Assembly (NCBI RefSeq): GCF_024756275.1
Contig: NZ_JANUGQ010000022.1
Location: 49,262 to 113,261, forward strand
DNA length: 64,000 nucleotides
DNA from: Streptomyces pyxinae
GTDB lineage: Bacteria; Actinomycetota; Actinomycetes; Streptomycetales; Streptomycetaceae
Direction of reading: 5' to 3'
Positions 7,989-15,961 of this stretch are shown piece after piece (the stretch's first letter is position 1; each line of letters starts with the position of its first letter). The position numbers and the translations under genes are program-made. The notes below the pieces were generated by a model, which worked only from the letters and a program-made list of their open reading frames with translations, had not been told where the DNA came from and made no database searches.

Positions 7989-9073
7989 GCGCTCCCGGTG
8001 GGACGAGCACCTCCCTGCGCATCGCCCTCATCGCCTCCGCGCGCTTCCCCGTCCGAGAACCGTTCGCGGGCGGCCTGGAGGCGCACACCTGGAGCCTCGC
8101 CAAGGCGCTGACGGACCGTGGCCACCGGGTGCGGCTCTTCGCCGCGCCCGGTTCCGACCCGGCCCTGGGGCTGCGCGAACTGCCGGTGCACCGGCCGGTG
8201 CTGAGCGCCGCCGCCCGCGCGGACGTCAGCATGCCCGGCGCGGCCTGGATGGCCGAACACCACGCCTACCTGCGGCTCATGCTGGACCTGGCCCGGGACG
8301 GTGAGCGCCACTTCGACGTGGTGCACAACAACAGCCTCCACCATCTGCCGGTCGCGATGGCGCCGGCACTGCGGCTGCCGGTGGTCACCACCCTGCACAC
8401 CCCGCCGACACCCTGGCTGGAGTCGGCGGTCCAGGCCCAGGACGACTGCCCGGTCACCTTCACGGCCGTCAGCGCCCATACCGCGCGGGCCTGGCGCGCC
8501 ACCGTGCCCGCCGCCCGGGTGGTGCGCAACGGCGTGGACACCGGGCTGTGGCCCGAGGGCCCGGGCGGCTCCCCTCTGGTGTGGTCGGGGCGGCTGGTTC
8601 CCGAGAAGGGGCCGCATCTGGCGGTGGAGGCGGCCCGCAAGGCCGGCCGGCCGCTGCTCCTGGCGGGTCCGGTGGGTGACCGCCGGTACTTCACCGAGTA
8701 CGTCGAGCCCCTGCTCGGCGACGGAGCGGAGTACCTCGGCCATCTGGACCGCCAGGCCCTGGCCCGCCTGGTGGGCGGGGCCGCGGCGGCGCTCGTCACA
8801 CCGTGCTGGGACGAGCCCTACGGGCTGGTGGTGGCCGAGGCGCTGGCGTGCGGCACCCCCGTGTGCGGCTTCGACCGGGGGGCGCTCGGCGAGATCCTGA
8901 CCCCGGAGTGCGGCCGGCTCGCCCCCGCCGGCGACGCCGCCGCCCTCGCCGAACTCATCCCCGAGGCCGTACGCCTGGACCGGCGGGCCGCCCGGCAGCG
9001 GGCCGAACGCTTCTGCTCACTGGACGCCATGGCCGGTCGGTACACCGCGCTCTACGAGGAGTTGACCGCGTGA
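7985..9073 (+). CDS. Glycosyltransferase family 4
   Basis: A 362-residue retaining GT-B enzyme. GGLEAHTWSLAKALTDRGHRV near the N-terminus is the glycine-rich loop of GT4 enzymes. The C-terminal half has VWSGRLVPEKGPHLAVEAAR and the E-x7-E region DEPYGLVVAEALACGTPV that holds the nucleotide sugar. The start ATG overlaps the previous stop (ATGA), implying translational coupling. It acts in the cytosol on an unidentified acceptor together with the flanking transferases. Confidence 0.9.
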   Translation: MSAPGGTSTSLRIALIASARFPVREPFAGGLEAHTWSLAKALTDRGHRVRLFAAPGSDPALGLRELPVHRPVLSAAARADVSMPGAAWMAEHHAYLRLMLDLARDGERHFDVVHNNSLHHLPVAMAPALRLPVVTTLHTPPTPWLESAVQAQDDCPVTFTAVSAHTARAWRATVPAARVVRNGVDTGLWPEGPGGSPLVWSGRLVPEKGPHLAVEAARKAGRPLLLAGPVGDRRYFTEYVEPLLGDGAEYLGHLDRQALARLVGGAAAALVTPCWDEPYGLVVAEALACGTPVCGFDRGALGEILTPECGRLAPAGDAAALAELIPEAVRLDRRAARQRAERFCSLDAMAGRYTALYEELTA

Positions 9074-10119
9074 TCGGCTACTACGTCCACCATGTCGGCC
9101 GGGGCCACCTCCACCGCGCCCGCTGTGTCGCCCGGCAGGCCGGCACCCCGGTGACCGGGCTCTCCTCCCTGCCCCGTCCCGCCGACTGGGCCGGTGACTG
9201 GATCCAGTTGCCGTACGACACCGGGGCCGGGCAGGGCGCCGGAACCGCGCCGGAGGCCGGGGCGGCCGACCCGACGGCACACGGGCGCCTGCACTGGGTG
9301 CCCCGCCACCACGCCGGGCTGCGCGCCCGGATGGCCGCCGTCGCCGCGTGGATCGAGCGCGCCGACCCCGCGCTGCTGGTCAGCGACGTCTCCGTCGAAG
9401 TCGCCACCCTGGCGCGGCTCATGGGCGTCCCGGTGGTGCTCTCCGCGATGCGCGGCGACCGCTCCGACCCGGCACACCGGCTCGCCCACGACCTGGCCGA
9501 CGCCCTGCTGGCCCCCTGGCCGGCGGCGCTGCCGGAGCCGGACTGGCCGGAGGCGTGGCGCGCCAAGACGGTGCACACCGGAGCCTTCTCCCGCCACGAC
9601 GGCCGGCCCCGGCCCGAGCCGGAACCGTCCCGGCCGGCAGGGGCGCGGGCCGGGCGGGAGGCGGTGCTGCTGCTGGGCGCCGGAGGCACCGAGCTGGACG
9701 AGGCCGGGCCGCGCGAGGCGGCCGCGGCCACTCCGGGATGGCACTGGACCGTCCTCGGCGGCCCCGGCACCTGGAGCGACGATCCCTGGCCGCTGCTCTG
9801 CCGGGCCGACGTGGTGGTCACCCACGCCGGACAGAACGCCGTGGCCGAGTGCGCCGCCGCCCGCACCCCCGCCGTCGTGGTCCCGCAGTCCCGGCCGCAC
9901 GGCGAGCAGCGGGCGACGGCCCGCGCCCTGGCGGCCGGCGGGCTGGCCACCGTACGGACCCGGTGGCCGGAACCGGACGAGTGGCCCGGGCTGCTCGACA
10001 CCGCCCTGCGGCGCGGCGGGGACCGCTGGCACCTCTGGGCGCCCGGCGACGGCGCCGCCCGGGCCGCCCGGCTGCTCGACGCGCTGGCCGCCGGCCGACC
10101 GTACCGGGAGGACGCCTGA
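9070..10119 (+). CDS. Glycosyltransferase, GT28/MurG-like
   Basis: A 349-residue protein beginning with the glycine/histidine motif YYVHHVGRGHLHRA, like the N-terminal loop of MurG and UDP-glycosyltransferases. The C-terminal domain has VVVTHAGQNAVAECAAARTP and VVVPQSRPHGEQ, the GT28 C-terminal signature. The GTG start overlaps the upstream stop (GTGA). About 60 residues of Pro/Ala/Arg-rich linker separate the two domains. It is probably an inverting transferase; substrates are unknown. Confidence 0.82.
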   Translation: MIGYYVHHVGRGHLHRARCVARQAGTPVTGLSSLPRPADWAGDWIQLPYDTGAGQGAGTAPEAGAADPTAHGRLHWVPRHHAGLRARMAAVAAWIERADPALLVSDVSVEVATLARLMGVPVVLSAMRGDRSDPAHRLAHDLADALLAPWPAALPEPDWPEAWRAKTVHTGAFSRHDGRPRPEPEPSRPAGARAGREAVLLLGAGGTELDEAGPREAAAATPGWHWTVLGGPGTWSDDPWPLLCRADVVVTHAGQNAVAECAAARTPAVVVPQSRPHGEQRATARALAAGGLATVRTRWPEPDEWPGLLDTALRRGGDRWHLWAPGDGAARAARLLDALAAGRPYREDA

Positions 10120-10961
10120 TGCGCATTGCCGTGATCACCCTGGTGGCCGGCCGCCACCGGCATCTCGCCCTCCAGCAGCGCGGCTTGGCCGCCTCCGCCC
10201 GCCGTCCGGACCACTATGTGGTCGTGGCGGTGGACGACCCGGCCGTGGCCGGGGTGGTCCGGGGCCGGGAACCGGAGGCCGATGTGCTCGCCATGGGCCG
10301 GGACGCCGGGCGGCTGCCGCTGGCCGCCGCCCGGAACGCCGGTGCCGATCGGGCCCTGGAGGCCGGGGCGGACCTGCTGGTCTTCCTGGACGTGGACTGC
10401 GTGCCGGGGCCCGCCCTGGCCGGCCGATACGCCGAAGCGGCGCGGCTCTCCGGGGACGGCGCCCTGCTCTGCGGCACTGTCGCCCATCTGCCGCCCCCGC
10501 CGCCCCGTGGCTACCGGCTCGACGCCCTGCCGCACCTGGCGCCCCCGCACCCCGGCAGGCCGGTACCCGGGGACGGCGAGGTACTCACCGGTGGTGACCA
10601 CCGGCTCTTCTGGTCGCTGTCGTTCGCCGTGACCGCGGCCACCTGGCGGCGGACCGGCGGTTTCTGCGAGCGCTACACCGGCTACGGCGGCGAGGACACC
10701 GACTTCGCCCGCACCGCGGCGGCCCGGGGCGTGGACCTGTGGTGGGTCGGCGGCGCCCCCGCCCATCACCAGTACCACCCGGTGAGCCGCCCTCCGGTCG
10801 AGCACCTGGACGACATCCTCCGCAACGGGGGCATCTTCCGGGACCGGTGGGGGAGCTGGCCGATGGAGGGCTGGCTGCGCGACTTCGCCCGCCTGGGCCT
10901 GGTACGCCACGATCCCGTCACCGACATCTGGGCGAGGCTGCCCCCGGCCACGTCGCGCTGA
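10119..10961 (+). CDS. Glycosyltransferase family 2 with galactosyltransferase-type C-terminus
   Basis: A 280-residue GT-A fold enzyme. LPLAAARNAGADRALE is followed by LLVFLDVDCVPGP, which supplies the DxD metal and nucleotide site; the C-terminal WRRTGGFCERYTGYGGEDTD matches the Glyco_transf_7C motif in which GGED serves as catalytic acid region. The ATG shares one base with the upstream stop (TGATG). It is the last gene of the four-gene unit, and a strong hairpin follows at 11020. Confidence 0.88.
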   Translation: MRIAVITLVAGRHRHLALQQRGLAASARRPDHYVVVAVDDPAVAGVVRGREPEADVLAMGRDAGRLPLAAARNAGADRALEAGADLLVFLDVDCVPGPALAGRYAEAARLSGDGALLCGTVAHLPPPPPRGYRLDALPHLAPPHPGRPVPGDGEVLTGGDHRLFWSLSFAVTAATWRRTGGFCERYTGYGGEDTDFARTAAARGVDLWWVGGAPAHHQYHPVSRPPVEHLDDILRNGGIFRDRWGSWPMEGWLRDFARLGLVRHDPVTDIWARLPPATSR

Positions 10962-11019
10962 AGCGGGCCCCCGGCGAGTGGCGGGGAGCCGGTACTCCCG
11001 CGGTCCGGCCGGGGAGCGC

Positions 11020-11052
11020 CTCCCGCCCCGTCCCTGCGGGACGGGGCGGGAG
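11020..11052. terminator. Bidirectional hairpin terminator
   Basis: A perfect 15-bp stem (11020-11034 with 11038-11052, core CCCGCCCCGTCCC) and a 3-base TGC loop lie between the end of the glycosyltransferase operon and the end of the convergent sigma-factor gene. It is well placed to stop both transcripts. Confidence 0.85.
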
Positions 11053-11105
11053 AGGGCGTTCGCGCCGCCTTCCGGCCCCCGGCACCGGGGCGCCGGTCGT
11101 GGGGG

Positions 11106-12101
11106 TCAGTCGGCGCGCATGCCCGCGCGCAGCTTCCTCAGGATCCTGGTGAGCAGGCGGGAGATGTGCATCTGGGAGTAGCCGAGCTCGGCGCCGATCT
11201 GCGCCTGGGTCTTCTCCTGTACGAACCGCAGGTCGAGGATGTGCCGTTCGCGCTCCTCCAGCCGCGCCAGCAGCGGGGCGAGGGTGTGCAGGTCCTCGAA
11301 GAGGTCCATCGCGGGGTCGCGCTCGCCCACGGTCTCGGCGTGCGCGCGGAAGGGCGAGCCGGGGCCGGGGGAAGAGGTGTTCTCGTCGGTGGTGGGGGTG
11401 TCCAGGGAGCCGGCCGTGTAACCGTTGGCGGCGACGAGTCCCTCGGTGATCTCCTTCTCGGCCATTCCCAGATGGTCCGCCAGCTCCTGAGGCGTCGCGG
11501 TCCTCCCCAGCTTCGAGGAGAGCTCGTCCTTGGCCCGGAGCAGTTCGCCGCGGAGTTCCTGGAGTCGCCGGGGGACGTGGACGGCCCAGCTGGTGTCGCG
11601 GAAGTAGCGTTTGATCTCCCCGGAGATGTAGGGGATGGCGAAGGAGGTGAACTCGACCTCGCGGGAGAGGTCGAACCGGTCGATCGCCTTGATCAGGCCG
11701 ATGGTGCCCACCTGGACGATGTCCTCCATCGCCCCGTCGCCGCGGTTGCGGAACCGGTTGGCCACCACCCGTACCAGCGAGAGGTTCATCTCGATGAGGG
11801 TGTTGCGGGCGTACTGGTGCTCCCGGGTGCCCTCCTCCAGACTCCGCAGCCGGTCGAGAAACAGCTTCGACAGCTCGCGCGCGTCCCGGGGAGCGATGCC
11901 GGCCGCGTCCTCGATCCGGGGCAGCGCCGTGCCCACCGCCGGGTGCGCGGCAGTGCCCCGCGCCGACCACGCCCACGAGGGCTCCATAGACAGGGACACG
12001 TCACTCACTCCGATCCGGGGGGCCGCCGCGCGGCTGCCGCGCGGACGACCGCCCGGACCGTCGAGGCCGGGCCGTGGGTCCGGTCGCCGCAGGTTCGGCA
12101 T
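11106..12101 (-). CDS. RNA polymerase sigma factor, SigB/SigF family
   Basis: A 331-residue group 3 sigma factor. Region 2 spans MNLSLVRVVANRFRNRG to EFTSFAIPYISGEIKRYFRD; region 3 follows (VPRRLQELRGELLRAKDEL, TPQELADHLGM); region 4 contains LEERERHILDLRFVQEKTQ and a helix-turn-helix AQIGAELGYSQMHISRLL. Streptomyces carry several paralogues (SigB, F, G, H, I, K, L, M, N) controlling osmotic stress and sporulation; I cannot tell which this is. The ATG at 12101 follows GGAGGGGG. The N-terminal 75 residues are longer than usual, and an internal start near 12005 is possible. The SpoIIE-type phosphatases downstream are natural partners. Confidence 0.9.
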   Translation of the reverse strand: MPNLRRPDPRPGLDGPGGRPRGSRAAAPRIGVSDVSLSMEPSWAWSARGTAAHPAVGTALPRIEDAAGIAPRDARELSKLFLDRLRSLEEGTREHQYARNTLIEMNLSLVRVVANRFRNRGDGAMEDIVQVGTIGLIKAIDRFDLSREVEFTSFAIPYISGEIKRYFRDTSWAVHVPRRLQELRGELLRAKDELSSKLGRTATPQELADHLGMAEKEITEGLVAANGYTAGSLDTPTTDENTSSPGPGSPFRAHAETVGERDPAMDLFEDLHTLAPLLARLEERERHILDLRFVQEKTQAQIGAELGYSQMHISRLLTRILRKLRAGMRAD

Positions 12102-12426
12102 GAGCCCCCTCCGCCCTTCTCGCACATCCGGACGGACGTGCTCATCGGTGCCGCCAGTGCTGCTGCTAGCCGGTCGAACCGCTGGTCAAACACGGCGGAC
12201 TCCTGAGCGAAACCAGCGGTACGTTTCGCGCAATCGCCCCGGCCGGTCCGCGCGACCTCCCGGTCGCGCGCGCCTCGGAGGTCCCGCCGGTGCCGTGGCG
12301 CGACGGTGGGAAGCGGGAGGCCGGGGTGCCGGGCCCGCCGTGAGTGGAAGCACCCCGTCGAGGCCGCATGGGACCGCGTGCAAAGGTTTCCTTGCAAAGA
12401 GAATTTTGCAACGCTACCTTTGCGTC
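12102..12426. other. Divergent sigF-type / arsR intergenic region
   Basis: About 325 bases carrying the promoters of the sigma-factor gene (minus) and the ArsR gene (plus). The ArsR operator lies at 12380-12423. On the minus strand TTGACC (12189-12184) and TAGCAG (12168-12163), 15 bases apart, form a weak housekeeping-type promoter candidate for the sigma gene. No SigB-type GGGTAY box was seen here. Confidence 0.45.
12380..12423 (+). promoter_or_regulatory. Nested palindromic operator overlapping a leaderless promoter
   Basis: Two inverted repeats share one centre (12401.5): outer GCAAAGG (12380-12386) with CCTTTGC (12417-12423), and inner TTGCAAA (12392-12398) with TTTGCAA (12405-12411). 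The left inner arm doubles as a -35 (TTGCAA), and TACCTT 17 bases on (12415-12420) fits a -10, so transcription would begin at or next to the ATG at 12427. Operator over promoter fits autorepression by the ArsR-type protein encoded just downstream. Confidence 0.75.
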
Positions 12427-13011
12427 ATGACCGAACCCCGGGACTCACCTGTCCACCACCTCGACGCCCGGTCCCTGCGCGGCCTCGCGCATCCGCTGCG
12501 CATGCGGCTGCTGGACGCACTGCGCTCCGGCGGTCCGGCCACCGCGTCGCAACTCGCCGGGAAACTGGGCGAGTCGAGCGGCGCGACCAGCTACCACCTC
12601 CGACAGCTCGCCGTCCACGGCTTCATCGAGGACGCTCCCGGGCGCGGCAGGGGCCGGGAGCGGTGGTGGCGGGCGGCCCACCGGGGCCTGCACTTCGACG
12701 ACGCGCTGCTCACGGATGCCGACCCGGACGTGCGCGGGGCCGCCGACCTGTACCTGCACGAGATCGCGACCGCCCAGACCCGGGACCTGTCGACCTGGCT
12801 CGGCAACCGCCAGACCTGGCCCGAGGAGTGGCTCCGCGCCTGGGACATGAGCAGCGCGACGCTGCGGCTGACGCCCGAACTGACCCGGGAGCTCGTCGAG
12901 GAGATGCAGGCGCTCGTCGACACCTATCGCGACCGGGCCACCGGCGAGGACGACGCCAGCACCGCCCAGGTACGCGTTCACACGCACGCCTTCCCGCTCA
13001 CCTCGGAATGA
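12427..13011 (+). CDS. ArsR-family (HTH_20) transcriptional repressor
   Basis: A 194-residue regulator. Residues about 12-90 form a winged helix: LRGLAHPLRMRLLDALR, then ATASQLAGKLGESSGATSYH as the recognition helix and RWWRAAHRGL in the wing. No CxC metal site of classical ArsR/SmtB proteins is present; the C-terminal 100 residues are Trp-rich and helical (LGNRQTWPEEWLRAWD), as in the large-ligand branch that controls MFS exporters. The gene follows a putative leaderless promoter inside the operator at 12380-12423. Its ATGA overlap with the next small ORF suggests coupling. No transporter adjoins it. Confidence 0.9.
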   Translation: MTEPRDSPVHHLDARSLRGLAHPLRMRLLDALRSGGPATASQLAGKLGESSGATSYHLRQLAVHGFIEDAPGRGRGRERWWRAAHRGLHFDDALLTDADPDVRGAADLYLHEIATAQTRDLSTWLGNRQTWPEEWLRAWDMSSATLRLTPELTRELVEEMQALVDTYRDRATGEDDASTAQVRVHTHAFPLTSE

Positions 13012-13025
13012 AAGGCAAGAGCTCG

Positions 13026-13214
13026 ATGCACCCCGGAATCCACCTTGCTCTGCACCACGCCCGCGCGGCCGAACTCCGGGCCGAGGCCGATGCGTACCGC
13101 CTCGTCGGAGCGATCCGGCGCCCCCAGGACCTGCGCACCCGTCTGGGCTGGGCCCTCGTGGAAGTCGGTCTGCGCCTGGCCACCACCCCCGGAGCGGCAG
13201 CCGCTCTCCCCTGA
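13026..13214 (+). CDS. Small basic protein of unknown function
   Basis: A 62-residue protein beginning MHPGIHLALHHARAAELRAEA, amphipathic and His/Arg-rich, with no signal peptide or membrane segment. AAAGGCAAG lies about 8 bases before the ATG at 13026. An alternative ATG at 13008 overlaps the ArsR stop (ATGA) and would add MKGKSS. It is probably co-transcribed with the ArsR gene. I do not recognise a family. It could be an accessory to the repressor or a chance survivor of codon bias. Confidence 0.6.
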   Translation: MHPGIHLALHHARAAELRAEADAYRLVGAIRRPQDLRTRLGWALVEVGLRLATTPGAAAALP

Positions 13215-13298
13215 GACCGCGCCCGCGCGCGCCGCCGCGTGGGCCGGCGACGGGGCACCGATGTGCGGGAGCCCGGCAGCCGGGCGCATCCTTGCTGT

Positions 13299-15893
13299 GT
13301 GACCCGGAACGGCCCCCTCCGGCCCGATTCTCCGGCCGACACCGGGACGCCGCCGGGCCCCAGCGGCGGCGGCCGCGTCCCCGGCGGACTGGCCGCCGCG
13401 CTGGCCGACGCCACGGTGGGCGCCATCGAGGCCGTCGGCGGCTACGGCGGCGGCGTCTATCTGCGCTCCGGCACCCCGGGCCTGCTGCGCCTCGCCGTGC
13501 TCGCCGGGCTCCCGGGTCCGCTGATGCGGCCCTGGTGGCGGATGCACATCAACCGCCCCTTTCCGATCGCGGAGGCGTACCGCACCGGCCGCCCGGTGTA
13601 CCTCGCCGACGCCGAGGACGCCATGCGCCGCTTCCCGCAGCTCATGGCCGGGCTGCCGTTCCCCTTCGGTTCGCTGTACGCGCCCGTCGGCGACGCGGGG
13701 GACCGGTACGGCGTCCTGGTCGCGCTGCGCCCCGCCACCCCCGGCCGGCCGGTCGCCGCCGCCGACCGGGAACGGATGCTCACCGCCGCCGGCCGGCTGG
13801 GCGCCGCCCTCGCCGCGACGGCCGCCGGGGGAGGCTCCGTCACCTGGGACGGCGAGCCCGTCTGCCTCCAGCTGCCCACCGCCGCCACCCCGCCGGTCCG
13901 GACCGCCCGTTTCACCTGGGACCCCGACACCGGCGCCGTACACGCCGACGAGGAGCTGCCGCGGTTGCTGGGCCTGGCCCCCGGGCCGCCGCTCGCCACC
14001 GCCGGCGAACTGCTCGCGGCGCTCCCGCCGGAGGACGCGTACGGGCTGTGGGCCCTCGCCCACCGGGTCGCGGCGGCCGACCGTACCGTGCGGCGGCGGA
14101 TCTGGCTGCGCGGGCGGGAGGGACGACCGTACCTGCTGGAACTCGACCGGGACCGGGACGGGACGGGGGACGACGGCCGGGACGTGCCCGGAGCCGGCGA
14201 CCGGGACGGAACCGGGGCCGGGGCCGGGGGCGACCGCCGGGACGTGACCGGGGCCGGTGGCCGGGGGCGGACGCTCACCGGGTTCCTGGTGGACCCCGGC
14301 AGCGGTCCGGTGGTCGCCGCCGCCGGGGACCGGCTGCCCCGGGGGCTGGTCTCGCTCGACCGGCTCGGCCGGATCTCCCACGTCAGCAGCACCGCCGAGA
14401 CCCTGCTCGGCCACAGCCGCACCGAACTGACCGGCCGGGTGCTGTGGGAGGCCGTGGAGTGGTTCGGCCGCCCCGCCTACGAGGACCATCTGCGGGCCGC
14501 GCTCCTCTCCGACGAGCCGGTGGACTTCCTCGCCCACCGGGACTCCGGCCACTGGCTCGCCGTCTCCGTCCACCCGGGCCACGACGGGCTCACCCTCACG
14601 CTCGCCGACACCGACCGCCCCGCCTACTCGCCGGGCGCGGTGTCCGGCGCCGGACCCGGGATCGGCTCGCCCGCCGACCGGGCGGGGGTGCTCTACCGGC
14701 CGGTCGCACTGGCCATCGCGCTCACCGAGGCGGTCACCGCCCGGCAGGTCTCGGCGGTGGTCACCGACGAGTTGCTGCCCGCCTTCGGCGGCCGCCAGCT
14801 CGCCATCTACCTGCTCGACGAGCGCCAGCTCCACCTGGCCTGGGAGACCGGCTTCCCGCAGGGCTTCCTCGACCGCTTCGACGGCGTCGGTCTCGACGCC
14901 CGGCTGCCCGGCGTCGAGACCCTCACCACCGGCCGTCCGCTCTTCTTCGAGTCCATGGGGAAACTGGCCGACGCCTATCCCGGCATCCCGATGGACGCCC
15001 ACGTCGGCGCCCGCGCCTTCCTGCCGCTGATCGCCTCCGGACGGCGGGTCGGCTCCTGCATCCTCGGCTTCGACCAGCCGCGCGGCTTCAGCCCCGAGGA
15101 GCGCACCGTGCTCACCGCCCTCGCCGGACTGATCGCCCAGGCGCTGGACCGGGCCCGCCGCTACGACAGCGAGGCCGCCCTCGCCCGGGGCCTCCAGGAC
15201 GCCCTGCTCCCGCACCGGCTGCCCAGGACCCGGAACCTGGACACCGCCGCCCGCTATCTGCCCGGGACCCAGGGGATGGAGGTCGGCGGCGACTGGTACG
15301 ACGTGGTGGTGACCGGCCGGGGCCTGGCCCTGGTCGTCGGGGACGTCCAGGGCCACGGGGTGGCCGCCGCCGCCACCATGGGCCAGCTGCGCAGCGCGCT
15401 GCGCGCCTTCGCGCTCCAGGGCCACGACCCCCGGGAAGTGGTCAGCGGCACCAACCGGCTGCTCATCGACCTCGACCCGGGCCAGTTCGCCAGCTGTGTG
15501 TACGCCGTGACCGACCCCGCCACCGGGCTGACCCGGGCGATCCGGGCCGGCCACCCCCAGCCGCTGCTGCGTCACCCGGACGGGCGTACCGAGGTGCTCG
15601 ATCTGCCCGGCGGCGTGGTCCTCGGCGTCGACCCGGCCGCCGCCTACCCGGTCACCGAGTTCCACCTGCCGCGCGGCGCCACCCTGGCCCTCTACACCGA
15701 CGGCCTGGTGGAGCGGCCCGGCACCGACATCGACCAGGGCGTGGAACGGCTCCGCGCCGCCCTCGCCGGGGTCGGCCGGGCGCCGCTCGCGGAGGTGGCC
15801 GACCGGCTCATCGGGGACGCCCGGCAGGCCACCGACCGGCCCGACGACATCGCCCTGCTGCTGGCCGCCAGGACCGGGCCGGAGGAGCCGTGA
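13299..15893 (+). CDS. PAS/GAF-regulated SpoIIE-type PP2C phosphatase
   Basis: An 864-residue cytosolic signalling phosphatase. In order: a GAF-like domain (about 25-170), a Gly/Asp/Arg-rich low-complexity linker (about 285-325), a PAS domain (about 347-440, SLDRLGRISHVSSTAETLLG), a second GAF (about 464-624), and a SpoIIE/RsbU phosphatase domain (about 650-855) with metal-binding MEVGGDWYDV and VGDVQGHGVAAAATMGQLR and the terminal DRPDDIALLL. Such enzymes dephosphorylate anti-anti-sigma factors to release sigma factors. The GTG at 13299 is the likeliest start, but no good ribosome site is visible. Immediately upstream of a second phosphatase gene. Confidence 0.85.
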   Translation: MTRNGPLRPDSPADTGTPPGPSGGGRVPGGLAAALADATVGAIEAVGGYGGGVYLRSGTPGLLRLAVLAGLPGPLMRPWWRMHINRPFPIAEAYRTGRPVYLADAEDAMRRFPQLMAGLPFPFGSLYAPVGDAGDRYGVLVALRPATPGRPVAAADRERMLTAAGRLGAALAATAAGGGSVTWDGEPVCLQLPTAATPPVRTARFTWDPDTGAVHADEELPRLLGLAPGPPLATAGELLAALPPEDAYGLWALAHRVAAADRTVRRRIWLRGREGRPYLLELDRDRDGTGDDGRDVPGAGDRDGTGAGAGGDRRDVTGAGGRGRTLTGFLVDPGSGPVVAAAGDRLPRGLVSLDRLGRISHVSSTAETLLGHSRTELTGRVLWEAVEWFGRPAYEDHLRAALLSDEPVDFLAHRDSGHWLAVSVHPGHDGLTLTLADTDRPAYSPGAVSGAGPGIGSPADRAGVLYRPVALAIALTEAVTARQVSAVVTDELLPAFGGRQLAIYLLDERQLHLAWETGFPQGFLDRFDGVGLDARLPGVETLTTGRPLFFESMGKLADAYPGIPMDAHVGARAFLPLIASGRRVGSCILGFDQPRGFSPEERTVLTALAGLIAQALDRARRYDSEAALARGLQDALLPHRLPRTRNLDTAARYLPGTQGMEVGGDWYDVVVTGRGLALVVGDVQGHGVAAAATMGQLRSALRAFALQGHDPREVVSGTNRLLIDLDPGQFASCVYAVTDPATGLTRAIRAGHPQPLLRHPDGRTEVLDLPGGVVLGVDPAAAYPVTEFHLPRGATLALYTDGLVERPGTDIDQGVERLRAALAGVGRAPLAEVADRLIGDARQATDRPDDIALLLAARTGPEEP

Positions 15894-15961
15894 ACGACGG
15901 CCGGGCGGTTGAGCGGCGGGCCCGGGCGGCCGACCATGAGGAGACGGAGGAGGCGGGTGCC

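Noticed and set aside
12978..15665. A long open frame on the minus strand opposite the first phosphatase gene
   Set aside because: It is antisense to a clear PP2C gene, has no domain or ribosome site, and is rich in Gly/Arg/Val as expected of a GC-driven shadow.
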